Assembly: GCA_020025175.1 (NCBI GenBank) | Contig: JAHHSM010000015.1 | Location: 1-27,298, forward strand | Length of the DNA stretch: 27,298 nucleotides | DNA from: Oscillospiraceae bacterium | Lineage (GTDB): Bacteria > Bacillota > Clostridia > Oscillospirales > Oscillospiraceae | Direction of reading: 5' to 3' | Shown here: in pieces, positions 7,723 through 15,227 of the stretch | Position numbering within the stretch: position 1 is the first letter of the stretch | How the letters are laid out: each line of letters starts with the position of its first letter | Notes under the pieces: generated by a model | Told to the model about the DNA's origin: nothing | Seen by the model: the letters and a program-made list of their open reading frames with translations, nothing else | The model's database searches: none | Made by a program: the position numbers and the translations under genes

Positions 7723-8216
7723 ATGGGATGGAGCAGGTGAAGGCTGCCCTTTCTGAAAAGATTGCAGCAGCCGGAATCACAACGGTGGATGCATGGAGCC
7801 GCGGGAGACTACCACAGCTTGAAAAGGCTGTGGCGGTCCTCGGCATTCGGGAAAGCGAGAGTGGGTCGGTGGCAATGTGGAATTATCTTGGCGATGTGTG
7901 GGATGAGACGTTGGGGCATCCTGTGGAGCGCTACGGAAGGCATTTGCATCTGACACTGTTTGCTGATTTTTATGCCCCAAAGGGGTGCGCCGATGAAATA
8001 CAAACAGGCTGCGAAACATTGGAAGAAATTTTCCTTTCTCCGCTCGCGGAAGGAATTCAGGGAAATTCCGTTCAGCGCGGAGAACTGCATTATGACAGAA
8101 CCAGCGGTTATCTCAAATGCCGCTGCACGGTTACATGTTTGGCATATTTTACAGCGACGCGTACAGAAGAGGGCGCGCTGCTGACTGATTTTATTTTGAA
8201 AGGAGTGCTGCAATGA
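7719..8216 (+). CDS. Probable tail terminator/tail completion protein
   Basis: 165 residues. It is the last gene before the tail sheath, the usual location of the tail terminator that caps the tail tube and joins it to the head. The N-terminal 'aLsekIaaAGItTVDAW...GRLPQLEKAVAVLGIRE' followed by a central beta-rich region with repeated aromatic residues (LTLFADFYAP, CTVTCLAYFTA) fits the alpha/beta fold of these proteins. ATG 7719 with GAGAGAGG upstream and an ATGA overlap is chosen over the GTG at 7683. No unique signature was seen, so the role is positional. Confidence 0.6.
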   Translation: MNGMEQVKAALSEKIAAAGITTVDAWSRGRLPQLEKAVAVLGIRESESGSVAMWNYLGDVWDETLGHPVERYGRHLHLTLFADFYAPKGCADEIQTGCETLEEIFLSPLAEGIQGNSVQRGELHYDRTSGYLKCRCTVTCLAYFTATRTEEGALLTDFILKGVLQ

Positions 8217-9280
8217 ACAGCATAATCCATGAACGCCCAGGCGTTTATTCCTCTTATGATGCATCTGCTGCCATTCAGGGCGGCGGTGCAAGAAAAGTTA
8301 TCGGTATTGCGGCTAAGGCCACATCGGGCGAAAAAAATACAGTGGTGCGCTTGACAAATTATGCCTCAGGTCAGGCGGCCTTTGGCGAGGATAAGAAAAG
8401 CATCGGAATGCAGACCCTGCTGCGTATCCTGTATCAGAACGGCGCATCCGCTGTTGTGGCTGTAGCTGTGCCTGATACCGGTACGACCGAAGAATACAAG
8501 ACGGCTTTTGCGCTGCTGCAGAAGGAAGCAGATATCGGTGTGATCGTCTGCGACGGTGATGCGTTGGCTGTGCAGCAGGCACTGCGTGACAGTGTTGCAC
8601 AGGCTTCGGCTGCACGAAATGAGCGCATTGCTGTTGTTGGCAGCAAAGGAGAAGATGTCTCTGCGCTGGTTGAACGCGCAAAAAATCTGAATAGCGAGCG
8701 TATGGTATTGGTGGGCGGTGAGGTATTGGCAGCTGATGGTACGGCACTGAGCGGTATCGCAGCAGCCGGTGCGGTGGCTGCCGTTATTGCATCGGGCGCA
8801 GATCCCGCAGTGCCGCTCAACGGTGCGGAATTGAGGGGATTCACAGGACTGCAAACGGCATACAGCGATAATGAAATCGATCTTTTGGTGCGTGGCGGTG
8901 TAACACCGCTGGAATGTGTTTCCGGTATTGTCAGTCCGGTGCGCGGTATTACGACACGCACAACAACCGGTTCGGTTACGGATACCACTTGGAGAGAACT
9001 GACCACCATTTTGATTGTGGATGATGTCATTCCCCAGATTAGAAATGCGCTGCGCAGCAAGTTTACCAGAAGCAAAAATACAGCACAGACCAGAAGTGCC
9101 ATTCGCTCACAGGTGATTGTGGAGCTGGAAAACAAGCGTGCTGCGCAAATCATTGATGCATTCGGTGATGTTGTGGTCACAGCATCTGAAAAGGATGCGA
9201 CGGTGTGCCAGGTAGAGTTTTCTTTTGCGGTAGCACACGGCCTAAATCAGATCTATCTGACAGCACATATCACGGTATAA
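8213..9280 (+). CDS. Contractile tail sheath protein
   Basis: 355 residues. The N-terminus 'HERPGVYSSYDAS' matches the 'rPGvY' opening of phage sheath proteins. The end (QVIVELENKRAAQIID...VCQVEFSFAVAHGLNQIYLTAHI) has the hallmark C-terminal beta strands that interlock with neighbouring sheath subunits. The middle holds an Ala/Gly-rich alpha/beta insertion domain. A sheath gene shows that the encoded tail is of the contractile (myovirus/PBSX) kind. It would surround the tube and contract to drive it through the target envelope. It begins with an ATGA overlap and has AAAGGAG upstream. Confidence 0.9.
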   Translation: MNSIIHERPGVYSSYDASAAIQGGGARKVIGIAAKATSGEKNTVVRLTNYASGQAAFGEDKKSIGMQTLLRILYQNGASAVVAVAVPDTGTTEEYKTAFALLQKEADIGVIVCDGDALAVQQALRDSVAQASAARNERIAVVGSKGEDVSALVERAKNLNSERMVLVGGEVLAADGTALSGIAAAGAVAAVIASGADPAVPLNGAELRGFTGLQTAYSDNEIDLLVRGGVTPLECVSGIVSPVRGITTRTTTGSVTDTTWRELTTILIVDDVIPQIRNALRSKFTRSKNTAQTRSAIRSQVIVELENKRAAQIIDAFGDVVVTASEKDATVCQVEFSFAVAHGLNQIYLTAHITV

Positions 9281-9293
9281 GGAGGGGCAAACA

Positions 9294-9686
9294 ATGATGA
9301 AAGTTTCAGGATTCCCGACAAGCAGCGATATTTATCTGGAGGCAGACGGTAAAAAAATTGCGGTGGTGCAAAGCTACACCGCAAAAGCTACAAAAACAAG
9401 CCAGACCGTCGAAGCCTTTGGCGAAAATGAGCCTGTTGCCATTATCCCCGGTCAGAATCAGTATGTGCTGACTTTAAAGCGCTTGTATGCAACAGATGAG
9501 GCAATCAGTGATGGACTCAATTTTTATAACTTGGAGAATTTTTCCCTGGTTATCTGTAAGCCGGATCGCAAGGTCATCTACAGCGGCTGTCAATGGAGCA
9601 ACATTGCAGAAGAGGGACAGCTGGGGGCAATGGTCATGGAAAGCATTACCATTTTGGCATCAAAACGTCTTGAGGTTGCAGCGTAA
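9294..9686 (+). CDS. Tail tube protein (XkdM-like)
   Basis: 130 residues. It follows the sheath gene, as in PBSX and other contractile systems. The sequence (SDIYLEADGKKIAVVQSYTA ... EDAFGE-like segment, YVLTLKRLY, LENFSLVICKPDRKVIYSGC, MVMESITILASKR) is beta-rich with the 'v.s.t....k.....af.....v..i' pattern of XkdM/tail-tube families. Subunits would stack as hexameric rings inside the sheath. Two adjacent ATG codons (9294, 9297) follow GGAGGGG; either may be used. Confidence 0.82.
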   Translation: MMKVSGFPTSSDIYLEADGKKIAVVQSYTAKATKTSQTVEAFGENEPVAIIPGQNQYVLTLKRLYATDEAISDGLNFYNLENFSLVICKPDRKVIYSGCQWSNIAEEGQLGAMVMESITILASKRLEVAA

Positions 9687-10039
9687 TGGAGCGCGCATTA
9701 TATCGGCTGCTGAATGACGAGCAGACGCAGATGATCCAGCTGCGCGGACAAAAGCTGACAATGGTGCTGCTGACCGCACAGGAGCTGATGGAAATTCGTT
9801 TTGCCGGAGATGAGGGGACGGACGAGTTTTCAAAGGCACTTTATTCCGGTGCGGCATTAGCGGCAAAAATTTTGAAACAGGACGATGAGAGACTTTTCCT
9901 CAATGCCGAGGAAGTGCTGCAAACACTGTCCGCAGAGGAAATCAACCATATTGTGGAAAGCTATCACAGATGGAGCGCGGAAATCGATCCCGGCTTCAAC
10001 TGCGATGAAAAGACCATTGAAGCACTAAAAAAAGTTTAA
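9686..10039 (+). CDS. Tail assembly chaperone, short (zero-frame) form
   Basis: 117 residues, overlapping the tail-tube stop by TAATG. The composition is helical and acidic (DEGTDEFSKALYSGAALAAKILKQDDERLFLN...LQTLSAEEINHIVESYHRW), as in XkdN or gpG-type chaperones that bind the tape measure during tail assembly. The frame ends with CTA AAA AAA GTT TAA. The A AAA AAA heptamer four codons from the stop allows a -1 slip into a 98-codon extension, exactly as in lambda G/GT. Identification rests on position (after the tube, before the tape-measure slot), character and the frameshift signal. Confidence 0.8.
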   Translation: MERALYRLLNDEQTQMIQLRGQKLTMVLLTAQELMEIRFAGDEGTDEFSKALYSGAALAAKILKQDDERLFLNAEEVLQTLSAEEINHIVESYHRWSAEIDPGFNCDEKTIEALKKV

Positions 10040-10329
10040 AGCATACGCCGGAAGAGCGGCTGCGGTGGCGTGTGCTCAAGCAGTTTCGCGTTTTGCCCGG
10101 TGAAAAACGTGCAAAACAAATGACACAACGGGAATATCTTTACTGCGTTCTTCAGCAATGGCTGGATGAGGAAGAACGATTGGACAGCCTGTGTCCCACA
10201 TGCCGGGCACAGGCGATGGAAAAGCGGTGCACGCATTGCGGCGTGCCCCTCGCCCAGACGGACGGCATGGAAAATACGGCGTTTGATATGGAACGTTATC
10301 GCAGATTGAAAGAAGGAAAGACCGGTTGA
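9686..10329 (+). CDS. Tail assembly chaperone, frameshifted long form
   Basis: Predicted product of a -1 slip at 10027-10033: 116 zero-frame residues followed by 98 residues read from 10033 to 10326, 214 in all. The -1 frame is closed by TGA at 10018-10020, just before the slippery site, and is then open to TGA 10327-10329, so slip site and open frame are matched. The extension is basic at first (HTPEERLRWRVLKQF), then helical, then carries a zinc-ribbon-like set CPTC...CTHC (10195-10239). The only alternative start is GTG 10072, with no good ribosome binding site. In lambda the long form recruits the tape measure to the tube protein; the same role is inferred here. Confidence 0.75.
10027..10075 (+). 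promoter_or_regulatory. -1 programmed ribosomal frameshift signal
   Basis: The slippery heptamer A AAA AAA (10027-10033) sits in the correct zero-frame register. After a 7-nt spacer (10034-10040) comes the stem GCATACGCC (10041-10049) / GGCGTGTGC (10067-10075): 9 bp with one U-G pair and a 17-nt loop. Heptamer, spacer and stem match the standard bacterial/phage -1 signal. Confidence 0.8.
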
Positions 10330-10895
10330 ACTATTTTGAGAAACTGAAAAACCGCAGTGTGTTTCTCTGGCGTGCATTATTTGAGGTGAAACATACCAAA
10401 GAACTTTTGCCGCCAGTTTATATAGATCGTGCTCCTGGGCAGCGAAAGCTGCCGGGAGCACATGTGGATACAGCAGAGAGAGTGCCGCAGGCTGAGGCGG
10501 AGCAGATGACATCGGAAGCATTGCGAGGGGTCGGAGCGGAACAGAGGATGCAAAAAAAGCTGCCGCAGACTGCACAGGATGCGGAAAAGCAGGAACATGT
10601 TCTGCATGGTATGGAAGCAATGGAAACGGCACTGCGGCGCGCAGCACTGAAAAAGGAATCGGCTGTGGTGCGGAAAGATGTGCATCAGAGCAATGAAAAG
10701 CATTCGGCGCAGCTGCTCTTGCAGCGTGTGCAGGAAACTGCGCAAAGCGGAATGTATCCTCAAAATGCTGCCGTATATGCAGATCAAATCAGTGACGGCG
10801 AAAGGCAAATGATCAAAAGTGCCGCGCCGGAAGAATGGTCTGCCTATTTTGAAAAAGATGCGCGTCGTTATGACGGCGCATGTGAATTGATGTGA
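10326..10895 (+). CDS. Short helical protein in the tape-measure position
   Basis: 189 residues, starting at TTG 10326 (TTGA overlap with the chaperone stop; GAAAGGAAAG upstream). PBSX-type order puts the tape-measure gene (XkdO) here, between chaperone and LysM/XkdP, but those proteins usually have several hundred to well over a thousand residues. This one has a basic, aromatic N-terminus (NYFEKLKNRSVFLWRALF), then about 110 residues rich in Gln, Glu, Ala and Lys that look helical or coiled-coil, and an acidic C-terminus. I recognise no family. It may be a very short tape measure, setting a tail of only about 28 nm at 0.15 nm per residue, or a different factor replacing it. Confidence 0.6.
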   Translation: MNYFEKLKNRSVFLWRALFEVKHTKELLPPVYIDRAPGQRKLPGAHVDTAERVPQAEAEQMTSEALRGVGAEQRMQKKLPQTAQDAEKQEHVLHGMEAMETALRRAALKKESAVVRKDVHQSNEKHSAQLLLQRVQETAQSGMYPQNAAVYADQISDGERQMIKSAAPEEWSAYFEKDARRYDGACELM

Positions 10896-10905
10896 GGAGG
10901 TGCGT

Positions 10906-11493
10906 ATGGCAAAATTACAGCCAATGAGATATAAGGATTATGTATGGCCGCATAATCCCAGAAGCTATACCATTACCTACCGCCGCCGTATTGCGGTGCA
11001 GGAAGTGCCCTACGGATATTACACCATGCAAAACCTGGGCCTTGGAAATCGTGTGATGCGTGGCAGCGGCGAATTTGTGGGTGAGGGCGCCTACGAGGAA
11101 TTTAAACGTCTGGCAAAGGTTTACTATGCCGGAGGCGAGGGTACACTGGTACATCCCTGCTGGCAGTCGGCCCATGTATTTTTTGCAAAGCTGTCGTTGC
11201 AGCAGATGCCGCGTCCGGATTATGTGGCGTATACATTTGAATTTTGGGAAAGCTATGATCGCTATGAAACGGAACTGAAACCTGTGCGCAGAAATGAAAA
11301 TGGCACTGCCGGCGGCAGTACCTATTCATCGGGCAGCAAAACAGAGGCGACGTACCATACGGTGAGAAAGGGTGAGAACCTTTGGGGAATTGCCCATAAA
11401 TATCATACGACACTTGATAAGATTCTGGCGATGAACTGCGGATTGAAAAACCCAAACCTGATTTATGCAGGACAGAAAGTACGGGTGGCATAA
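10906..11493 (+). CDS. LysM-domain baseplate/hub protein (XkdP-like)
   Basis: 195 residues. The first 120 (containing NPRSYTITYRRR and VMRGSGEFVGEGAYEEFKRL, then CWQSAHVFFAKLSLQQ) resemble the N-terminal domain of phage proteins encoded after the tape measure in PBSX-like tails. A Gly/Ser linker (about 130-146) leads to a LysM domain at 149-195 (YHTVRKGENLWGIAHKYHTT...NPNLIYAGQKVRV), which binds peptidoglycan. It probably sits at the tail tip and touches the cell wall. ATG 10906 lies 5 nt after GGAGG. The GTG at 10900 overlaps that site and is unlikely. Confidence 0.85.
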   Translation: MAKLQPMRYKDYVWPHNPRSYTITYRRRIAVQEVPYGYYTMQNLGLGNRVMRGSGEFVGEGAYEEFKRLAKVYYAGGEGTLVHPCWQSAHVFFAKLSLQQMPRPDYVAYTFEFWESYDRYETELKPVRRNENGTAGGSTYSSGSKTEATYHTVRKGENLWGIAHKYHTTLDKILAMNCGLKNPNLIYAGQKVRVA

Positions 11494-12437
11494 TGAAAGC
11501 GATTTTACAGGTTTACGGTGGAGAACAATATACTTTGCCGCCGCTTCTTTCCTGGGAAGTGACCGTGACGGGCAGTGTGCCCTGCGACAGCTTTTCAATT
11601 ACCTGCCTTTATGATGCGAAGATGGCATCGCTGCTGGAAAAAGCACATCGATTGACGCTGGTGGACAAGAAACCTGTTTTGGAAGCGGTGATCGATGAGT
11701 ATGAAATCGTGCAGGATCGCAGGGGGCGACAGCTCTCCTTGAGCGGACGCGGATTGATGGCACTGCTGCTGGATAATGAATCGGCAGCCGTTGAATACAT
11801 ATATCCGACGCTTTCGGAGCTTTTGAGAAATCATGCAGCGCCTTGTGGCATTGGTTGGGAGAGCTTTTCCGAGCTGCGTGGCAGAGAGGTGTATTCTGTA
11901 AGCAGCGGCAGCAGCCAATGGAAGGCATTGAGTGGGTTTACACGCTATGTTGGTGGGTTTGAGCCACGGATTACTGCAATGGGAAAGTTGCAGGCAGTGC
12001 CTTGGAAAGATAATGGAAAGCGCCTTTCCATCAATGTACGCACCCCTGTTTTGAAATTTTCTTGGAAAGATCAGCGCTATGGTGTGTATTCCGAGGTGCT
12101 GGTGATGGACAAACTGAAAAAGACGCGGCAGGTTGTAAGAAATCAGGAGTTTTTAGCACGGGGCGGAAATTGTCGTCGCGTCCTTTATGTGCCGGGTCGT
12201 TCCAGCGGCACAGCGATGCGTTATACCGGAGCATATCAAATTGAACAATCAAAAAGACATAAACGAAAGCTGACGCTTGTGCTTCCTGGAAGATTTTGGG
12301 CAGAACCGGGACAGGTGATCTGCATGGAGCGCAAGGATATTGGTATTACAGGTGATTTTTATCTGGAGGAATGGGGTTCGTCCTGCAATATACAGGGAGA
12401 ACGGACAACGTTGACTATGAGGAGGTTGGAGGATTAA
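11493..12437 (+). CDS. Baseplate hub protein (XkdQ-like)
   Basis: 314 residues, right after the LysM gene as xkdQ follows xkdP. It begins with a beta-rich domain (LSWEVTVTGSVPCDSFSITC) and contains 'LSGRGLMALLLDNES', matching the 'sGRs..alLldne' segment typical of XkdQ/gpD-type hub proteins. The C-terminal part is beta-rich (KRKLTLVLPGRFWAEPGQVICMERKDIGITGDFYLEEW), as in gp27-like hub barrels. It would form the ring that joins tube and spike. It overlaps both the upstream stop and the next start (TAATG). Confidence 0.82.
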   Translation: MKAILQVYGGEQYTLPPLLSWEVTVTGSVPCDSFSITCLYDAKMASLLEKAHRLTLVDKKPVLEAVIDEYEIVQDRRGRQLSLSGRGLMALLLDNESAAVEYIYPTLSELLRNHAAPCGIGWESFSELRGREVYSVSSGSSQWKALSGFTRYVGGFEPRITAMGKLQAVPWKDNGKRLSINVRTPVLKFSWKDQRYGVYSEVLVMDKLKKTRQVVRNQEFLARGGNCRRVLYVPGRSSGTAMRYTGAYQIEQSKRHKRKLTLVLPGRFWAEPGQVICMERKDIGITGDFYLEEWGSSCNIQGERTTLTMRRLED

Positions 12438-12826
12438 TGTGGCTTTCTAAAAAATTGCGTGAGGGAGCAGAAAGCAGTGAGGCTGTAGCAGATCTGGGCA
12501 TAACGACCATTGGCGGCGAAAAGCTGGGGGCATATACCCGTGGTGAAGTGCGGAATCTGGATGTTTGTGCACCCAAAGGCGTGATTTGGCGTCCTAGAAG
12601 CGGCGATCAGGTATTGGTGCTCAAAGGCGGACCCGGCGGCGAAGAGGGCTTTGTTGTTGGCGTAAAAGATACATCGGGACGAAATATTGCCGATGGAGAG
12701 CTCTATCTTTATGCCGGCGGCGCATCAATCCATCTTAGAAATGATGGTGTTGTATCGATCACCGGCAGAGTCATAATTAACGGGGAAGAATATCAATCTC
12801 TTGGGGCTAAAGAAGGGGGAAAATGA
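12437..12826 (+). CDS. Baseplate spike-like protein (gpV/gp45 type)
   Basis: 129 residues. Residues about 18-70 (GEKLGAYTRGEVRNLDVCAPKGVIWRPRSGDQVLVLKGG) look like the OB-fold of phage baseplate assembly protein V, with the usual 'rP..GdqVlvl' strand pattern. The remainder ends in a short beta-repeat stretch (ADGELYLYAGGASIHLRNDGVVSITGRVIINGE), as in needle or spike tips. It would cap the tube and pierce the target envelope. The start is ATG 12437, preceded by AGGAGGTTGGAGG and overlapping the hub stop; the longer frame from 12371 lies inside the hub gene. No apex domain follows, so the spike is short. Confidence 0.78.
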   Translation: MWLSKKLREGAESSEAVADLGITTIGGEKLGAYTRGEVRNLDVCAPKGVIWRPRSGDQVLVLKGGPGGEEGFVVGVKDTSGRNIADGELYLYAGGASIHLRNDGVVSITGRVIINGEEYQSLGAKEGGK

Positions 12827-13177
12827 GTGGAGCTTAAAATCAAAAACGGAGACTATGTATTGGATGGGAAAGGGTCGCTGCAACGATTGTCCGGCAGTGC
12901 CGAATTGGTTCAGCGTGTGCTGTATAAGTTGACTGCACGGCGTGAGAAATTTCCTTTTATTCCGCAGCTTGGCAGTGAACTATATCAAATGGGCGGCTTG
13001 GTGGCGAGGGAACGCAACAGTGCCGCGGAGCAGGCAGTGCGTGAAGCGCTGAAAGATGAGACGGAACTGGAAGTGACTGCTGTGCAGCTGACGGAATCCG
13101 GCGATGGCTTATATGTGCTTACGGTGCATTTGAACTATCGGGGTCAGGATATGGAGCTATCGTTGACTATCCAATGA
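12827..13177 (+). CDS. Baseplate wedge protein (gp25/DUF2634, XkdS-like)
   Basis: 116 residues. The central segment (LVQRVLYKLTARREKFPFIPQLGSELYQMGG) matches the gp25/XkdS pattern, in which a helix is followed by 'f.....GS.L' and then an Ala/Glu-rich helix (AEQAVREALKDETELEV). The C-terminus is a pair of beta strands. In contractile tails this protein joins sheath to baseplate. The GTG at 12827 follows GAAGGGGG directly after the spike stop. An ATG at 12823 is in another frame. Confidence 0.82.
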   Translation: MELKIKNGDYVLDGKGSLQRLSGSAELVQRVLYKLTARREKFPFIPQLGSELYQMGGLVARERNSAAEQAVREALKDETELEVTAVQLTESGDGLYVLTVHLNYRGQDMELSLTIQ

Positions 13178-13190
13178 GGGAGGAGAACGT

Positions 13191-14243
13191 ATGAAAACAG
13201 TAGAAGAAATCTATCAGCAGATGCTGGCAGATTTTGAAGGGCGCATTGGAGTAGATCTATCAAATTCCTGTGATTTGGCTGTGCGGCTTTACGCGGTGGC
13301 AGCACAGATTCAGGCACTTTCTGCACAGACGGACTGGGTGGAAAAGCAATGCTTTCCGCAATCTGCAGAGGGAAAGTATCTGGATTATCATGCGCAGATG
13401 CGTGCGATCACGCGCCGTACGGCCGTGCACGCGGTGGGTACCATGCGATTTTCTGTAAACGAAGCGGCAAGTGAAAATCTGGCGGTGCCAAAAGGTACGG
13501 TTTGCATCAGTACGACGGGAGTGCACTATGAAACAACACAGGACGGGGTGCTTCGTGCCGGGCAACTCACCGTTGATGTGCCTGCCAAGGCGGTGGAGGC
13601 GGGAGCAAACGGCAATACTACGGAAAATACGGTAATTGCAATGTCGGTGGCACCCACGGGCATTGTGAAATGCACCAATCCGACAGCGTTTGCCGGCGGT
13701 GAGGATGCAGAGAGTGATGAAAGCCTGCGTGCGCGTATTTTGGACAGCTATAAGCGGCTGCCAAACGGTGCCAATGCAGCATTTTATGAAAGTCAGGCGA
13801 TGCTGTATCCGGGAGTGGCAGCGGCTAAGGCGGTGGGGCGTGCCAGAGGAGTTGGCACGGTTGATGTTTATGTGGCAACAACTGCGGGAATTCCGGCGAA
13901 TGAATTGCTTCAAAAAATTCAAAAAGATTTGGCGGAAAAACGCGAGATCTCAGTGGATGTGAAGGTATTGGCACCTACGGCAAAACCAGTTCAAGTAACA
14001 CTTTCTCTGGAAATAGCAAATGGCGCACAGTTTGAAATCGTGAAAAAGGAAGTGGAGGCAGCACTGCATCTGTATTTTAGCGGCGAACGCCTTGGAAAGG
14101 CGGTCTTACTTTCACAGCTGCATGCAGTCCTTTACGGAATTAAAGATCTGGTGAATTATCATATTCAGGCACCTGCTGCTGATGTAGAAATAAAGACTAT
14201 GGAATTACCAACGCTTGGTACACTCACGATCAGCGCGGCTTAA
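13191..14243 (+). CDS. Baseplate J-like protein (XkdT-like)
   Basis: 350 residues, typical for the family. The Baseplate_J core is visible: 'YLDYHAQMRAITRRTAVHAVGTMRF' near 63-87, then beta strands with 'VPKGTVCISTTGVHYETTQDGVL' (about 101-123) and 'GANGNTTENTVIAM', then 'NPTAFAGGEDAESDESLRARILD' (about 162-184). The 'GG.d.EsdeslR.Ri' motif is highly characteristic. The protein forms the wedge ring of a contractile-tail baseplate. ATG 13191 is preceded by GAGGGAGGAG. The gene looks intact. Confidence 0.92.
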   Translation: MKTVEEIYQQMLADFEGRIGVDLSNSCDLAVRLYAVAAQIQALSAQTDWVEKQCFPQSAEGKYLDYHAQMRAITRRTAVHAVGTMRFSVNEAASENLAVPKGTVCISTTGVHYETTQDGVLRAGQLTVDVPAKAVEAGANGNTTENTVIAMSVAPTGIVKCTNPTAFAGGEDAESDESLRARILDSYKRLPNGANAAFYESQAMLYPGVAAAKAVGRARGVGTVDVYVATTAGIPANELLQKIQKDLAEKREISVDVKVLAPTAKPVQVTLSLEIANGAQFEIVKKEVEAALHLYFSGERLGKAVLLSQLHAVLYGIKDLVNYHIQAPAADVEIKTMELPTLGTLTISAA

Positions 14244-14255
14244 GGCGGTGATTAC

Positions 14256-14822
14256 TTGTCATATGCAGCATATATTAAGACGCTGTTGGAGCCGCTTGGA
14301 ATTTATACATTTCAGGAGGGCAGCATCAGCGGAAGTGAAATTGAGAGTGTCGGTGTGGCGTTGGATGGCTGTGCAGAAGAGCTGGCAGAAGGGGAACGGG
14401 AAGCGCTTGTGCCTACCGCGCAGACCTGGGGCCTTGAACAGATGGAGGCACTATTTGCGAAAAAACCGGCAGCACCCAATCTGGAACTGCGCAGGAAAGC
14501 CATTGCCGCGCTGACGCAGATCGGCGGCGATGATTTTACAGTATCGGCCATCAACCGTGCGCTCAGCGGCTGCGGCGTTAAGGCAACTGTGGAAGAAACG
14601 GGAAAAATCGGCTATGTCCGTGTAACGTTTCCCAATACCGCCGGTGTGCCGGAGAAATTTGATCAAATGGCAGATATTATTTTGGATATTATCCCCTGTC
14701 ATTTGGAAACGGAATTCTATTTCCGCTATTTGACCTGGAGTGAGCTGGAAGCACGTTTTCCGGATTGGAACAGCATTGAAGCAGGAAACTATACGTGGGA
14801 TGAATTTGAGCTGGCGGTATAA
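14256..14822 (+). CDS. Tail protein YmfQ/XkdU-like (DUF2313)
   Basis: 188 residues, after the J gene as xkdU follows xkdT. Features fit the DUF2313 family: N-terminal 'YAAYIKTLLEPLGIYTFQEG', central 'LEQMEALFAKKPAAPNLELRRKAI' and a C-terminal part ending 'FYFRYLTWSELEARFPDWNSIEAGNYTWDEFEL', where the 'F..W..ie....tW..fe' run is typical. These proteins link baseplate to tail fibres. The start is TTG 14256 with AAGGCGGTGA before it. It is the last gene of the operon; no tail-fibre, holin or endolysin gene follows. Confidence 0.85.
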   Translation: MSYAAYIKTLLEPLGIYTFQEGSISGSEIESVGVALDGCAEELAEGEREALVPTAQTWGLEQMEALFAKKPAAPNLELRRKAIAALTQIGGDDFTVSAINRALSGCGVKATVEETGKIGYVRVTFPNTAGVPEKFDQMADIILDIIPCHLETEFYFRYLTWSELEARFPDWNSIEAGNYTWDEFELAV

Positions 14823-14905
14823 CAATCCTGCGGAATTTTTATATAGAGGAATGAAACGGCGAGTCCTCTGTGAGCAAATCAGACATGCGCTGATTCCTTT
14901 ACATG

Positions 14906-14949
14906 AACAAATGAGCGATATTCGGCTTGCCGAATATCGCTCATTTGTT
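14906..14949 (+). terminator. Strong hairpin closing the phage-like operon
   Basis: A perfect 19-bp inverted repeat (14906-14924 / 14931-14949) with a 6-nt loop GCTTGC lies 84 nt after the last tail gene and before a convergent minus-strand gene. The U tract is short, but the T-rich 3' arm may serve; it may work for both strands. Confidence 0.65.
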
Positions 14950-14984
14950 ATACGTCAGCCCTGCTTAACGGAACAGGTTCTTAT

Positions 14985-15185
14985 TTAGAAATCGTCGTCA
15001 TCGTCATCATCCTCATAGTAGCGGTCAGGATCTTTATGCATATGATAGGAGACAAGCAACAGGAAAAAGCCTGTAATAACAGCGGTTATCACCAATTCGT
15101 TGTTACCAGTTCCGCGCAGAATCAGCGCAGCAAAAATGAATAAAACACCAAAGGTGCCGCAAATAAGGGATTTAGGATTCTTCAT
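14985..15185 (-). CDS. Small membrane protein with a poly-Asp tail
   Basis: 66 residues from ATG 15185 (GAGG lies just upstream on the minus strand; the TTG at 15206 is less likely). Two hydrophobic segments (GTFGVLFIFAALIL and LVITAVITGFFLLLVS) are followed by a hydrophilic tail, HMHKDPDRYYE, that ends in seven Asp residues and a Phe. I recognise no family. It has its own promoter and converges on the phage-like operon, so it is probably host-type and unrelated to it. Confidence 0.6.
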   Translation of the reverse strand: MKNPKSLICGTFGVLFIFAALILRGTGNNELVITAVITGFFLLLVSYHMHKDPDRYYEDDDDDDDF

Positions 15186-15227
15186 AAGTAGCCTCGATTC
15201 TGACAAATTGGACTTTAACTCATCATG

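Noticed and set aside
10072..10329. Independent 85-codon gene starting at GTG 10072
   Set aside because: The frame is open back to 10021, a slippery heptamer and stem lie at the right place, and GTG 10072 lacks a well-spaced ribosome binding site; a frameshift extension explains it better.
1773..14822. R-type bacteriocin (headless tail) interpretation
   Set aside because: Terminases, portal, protease and capsid are all present with key terminase residues, so the cluster encodes a head as well as a tail.
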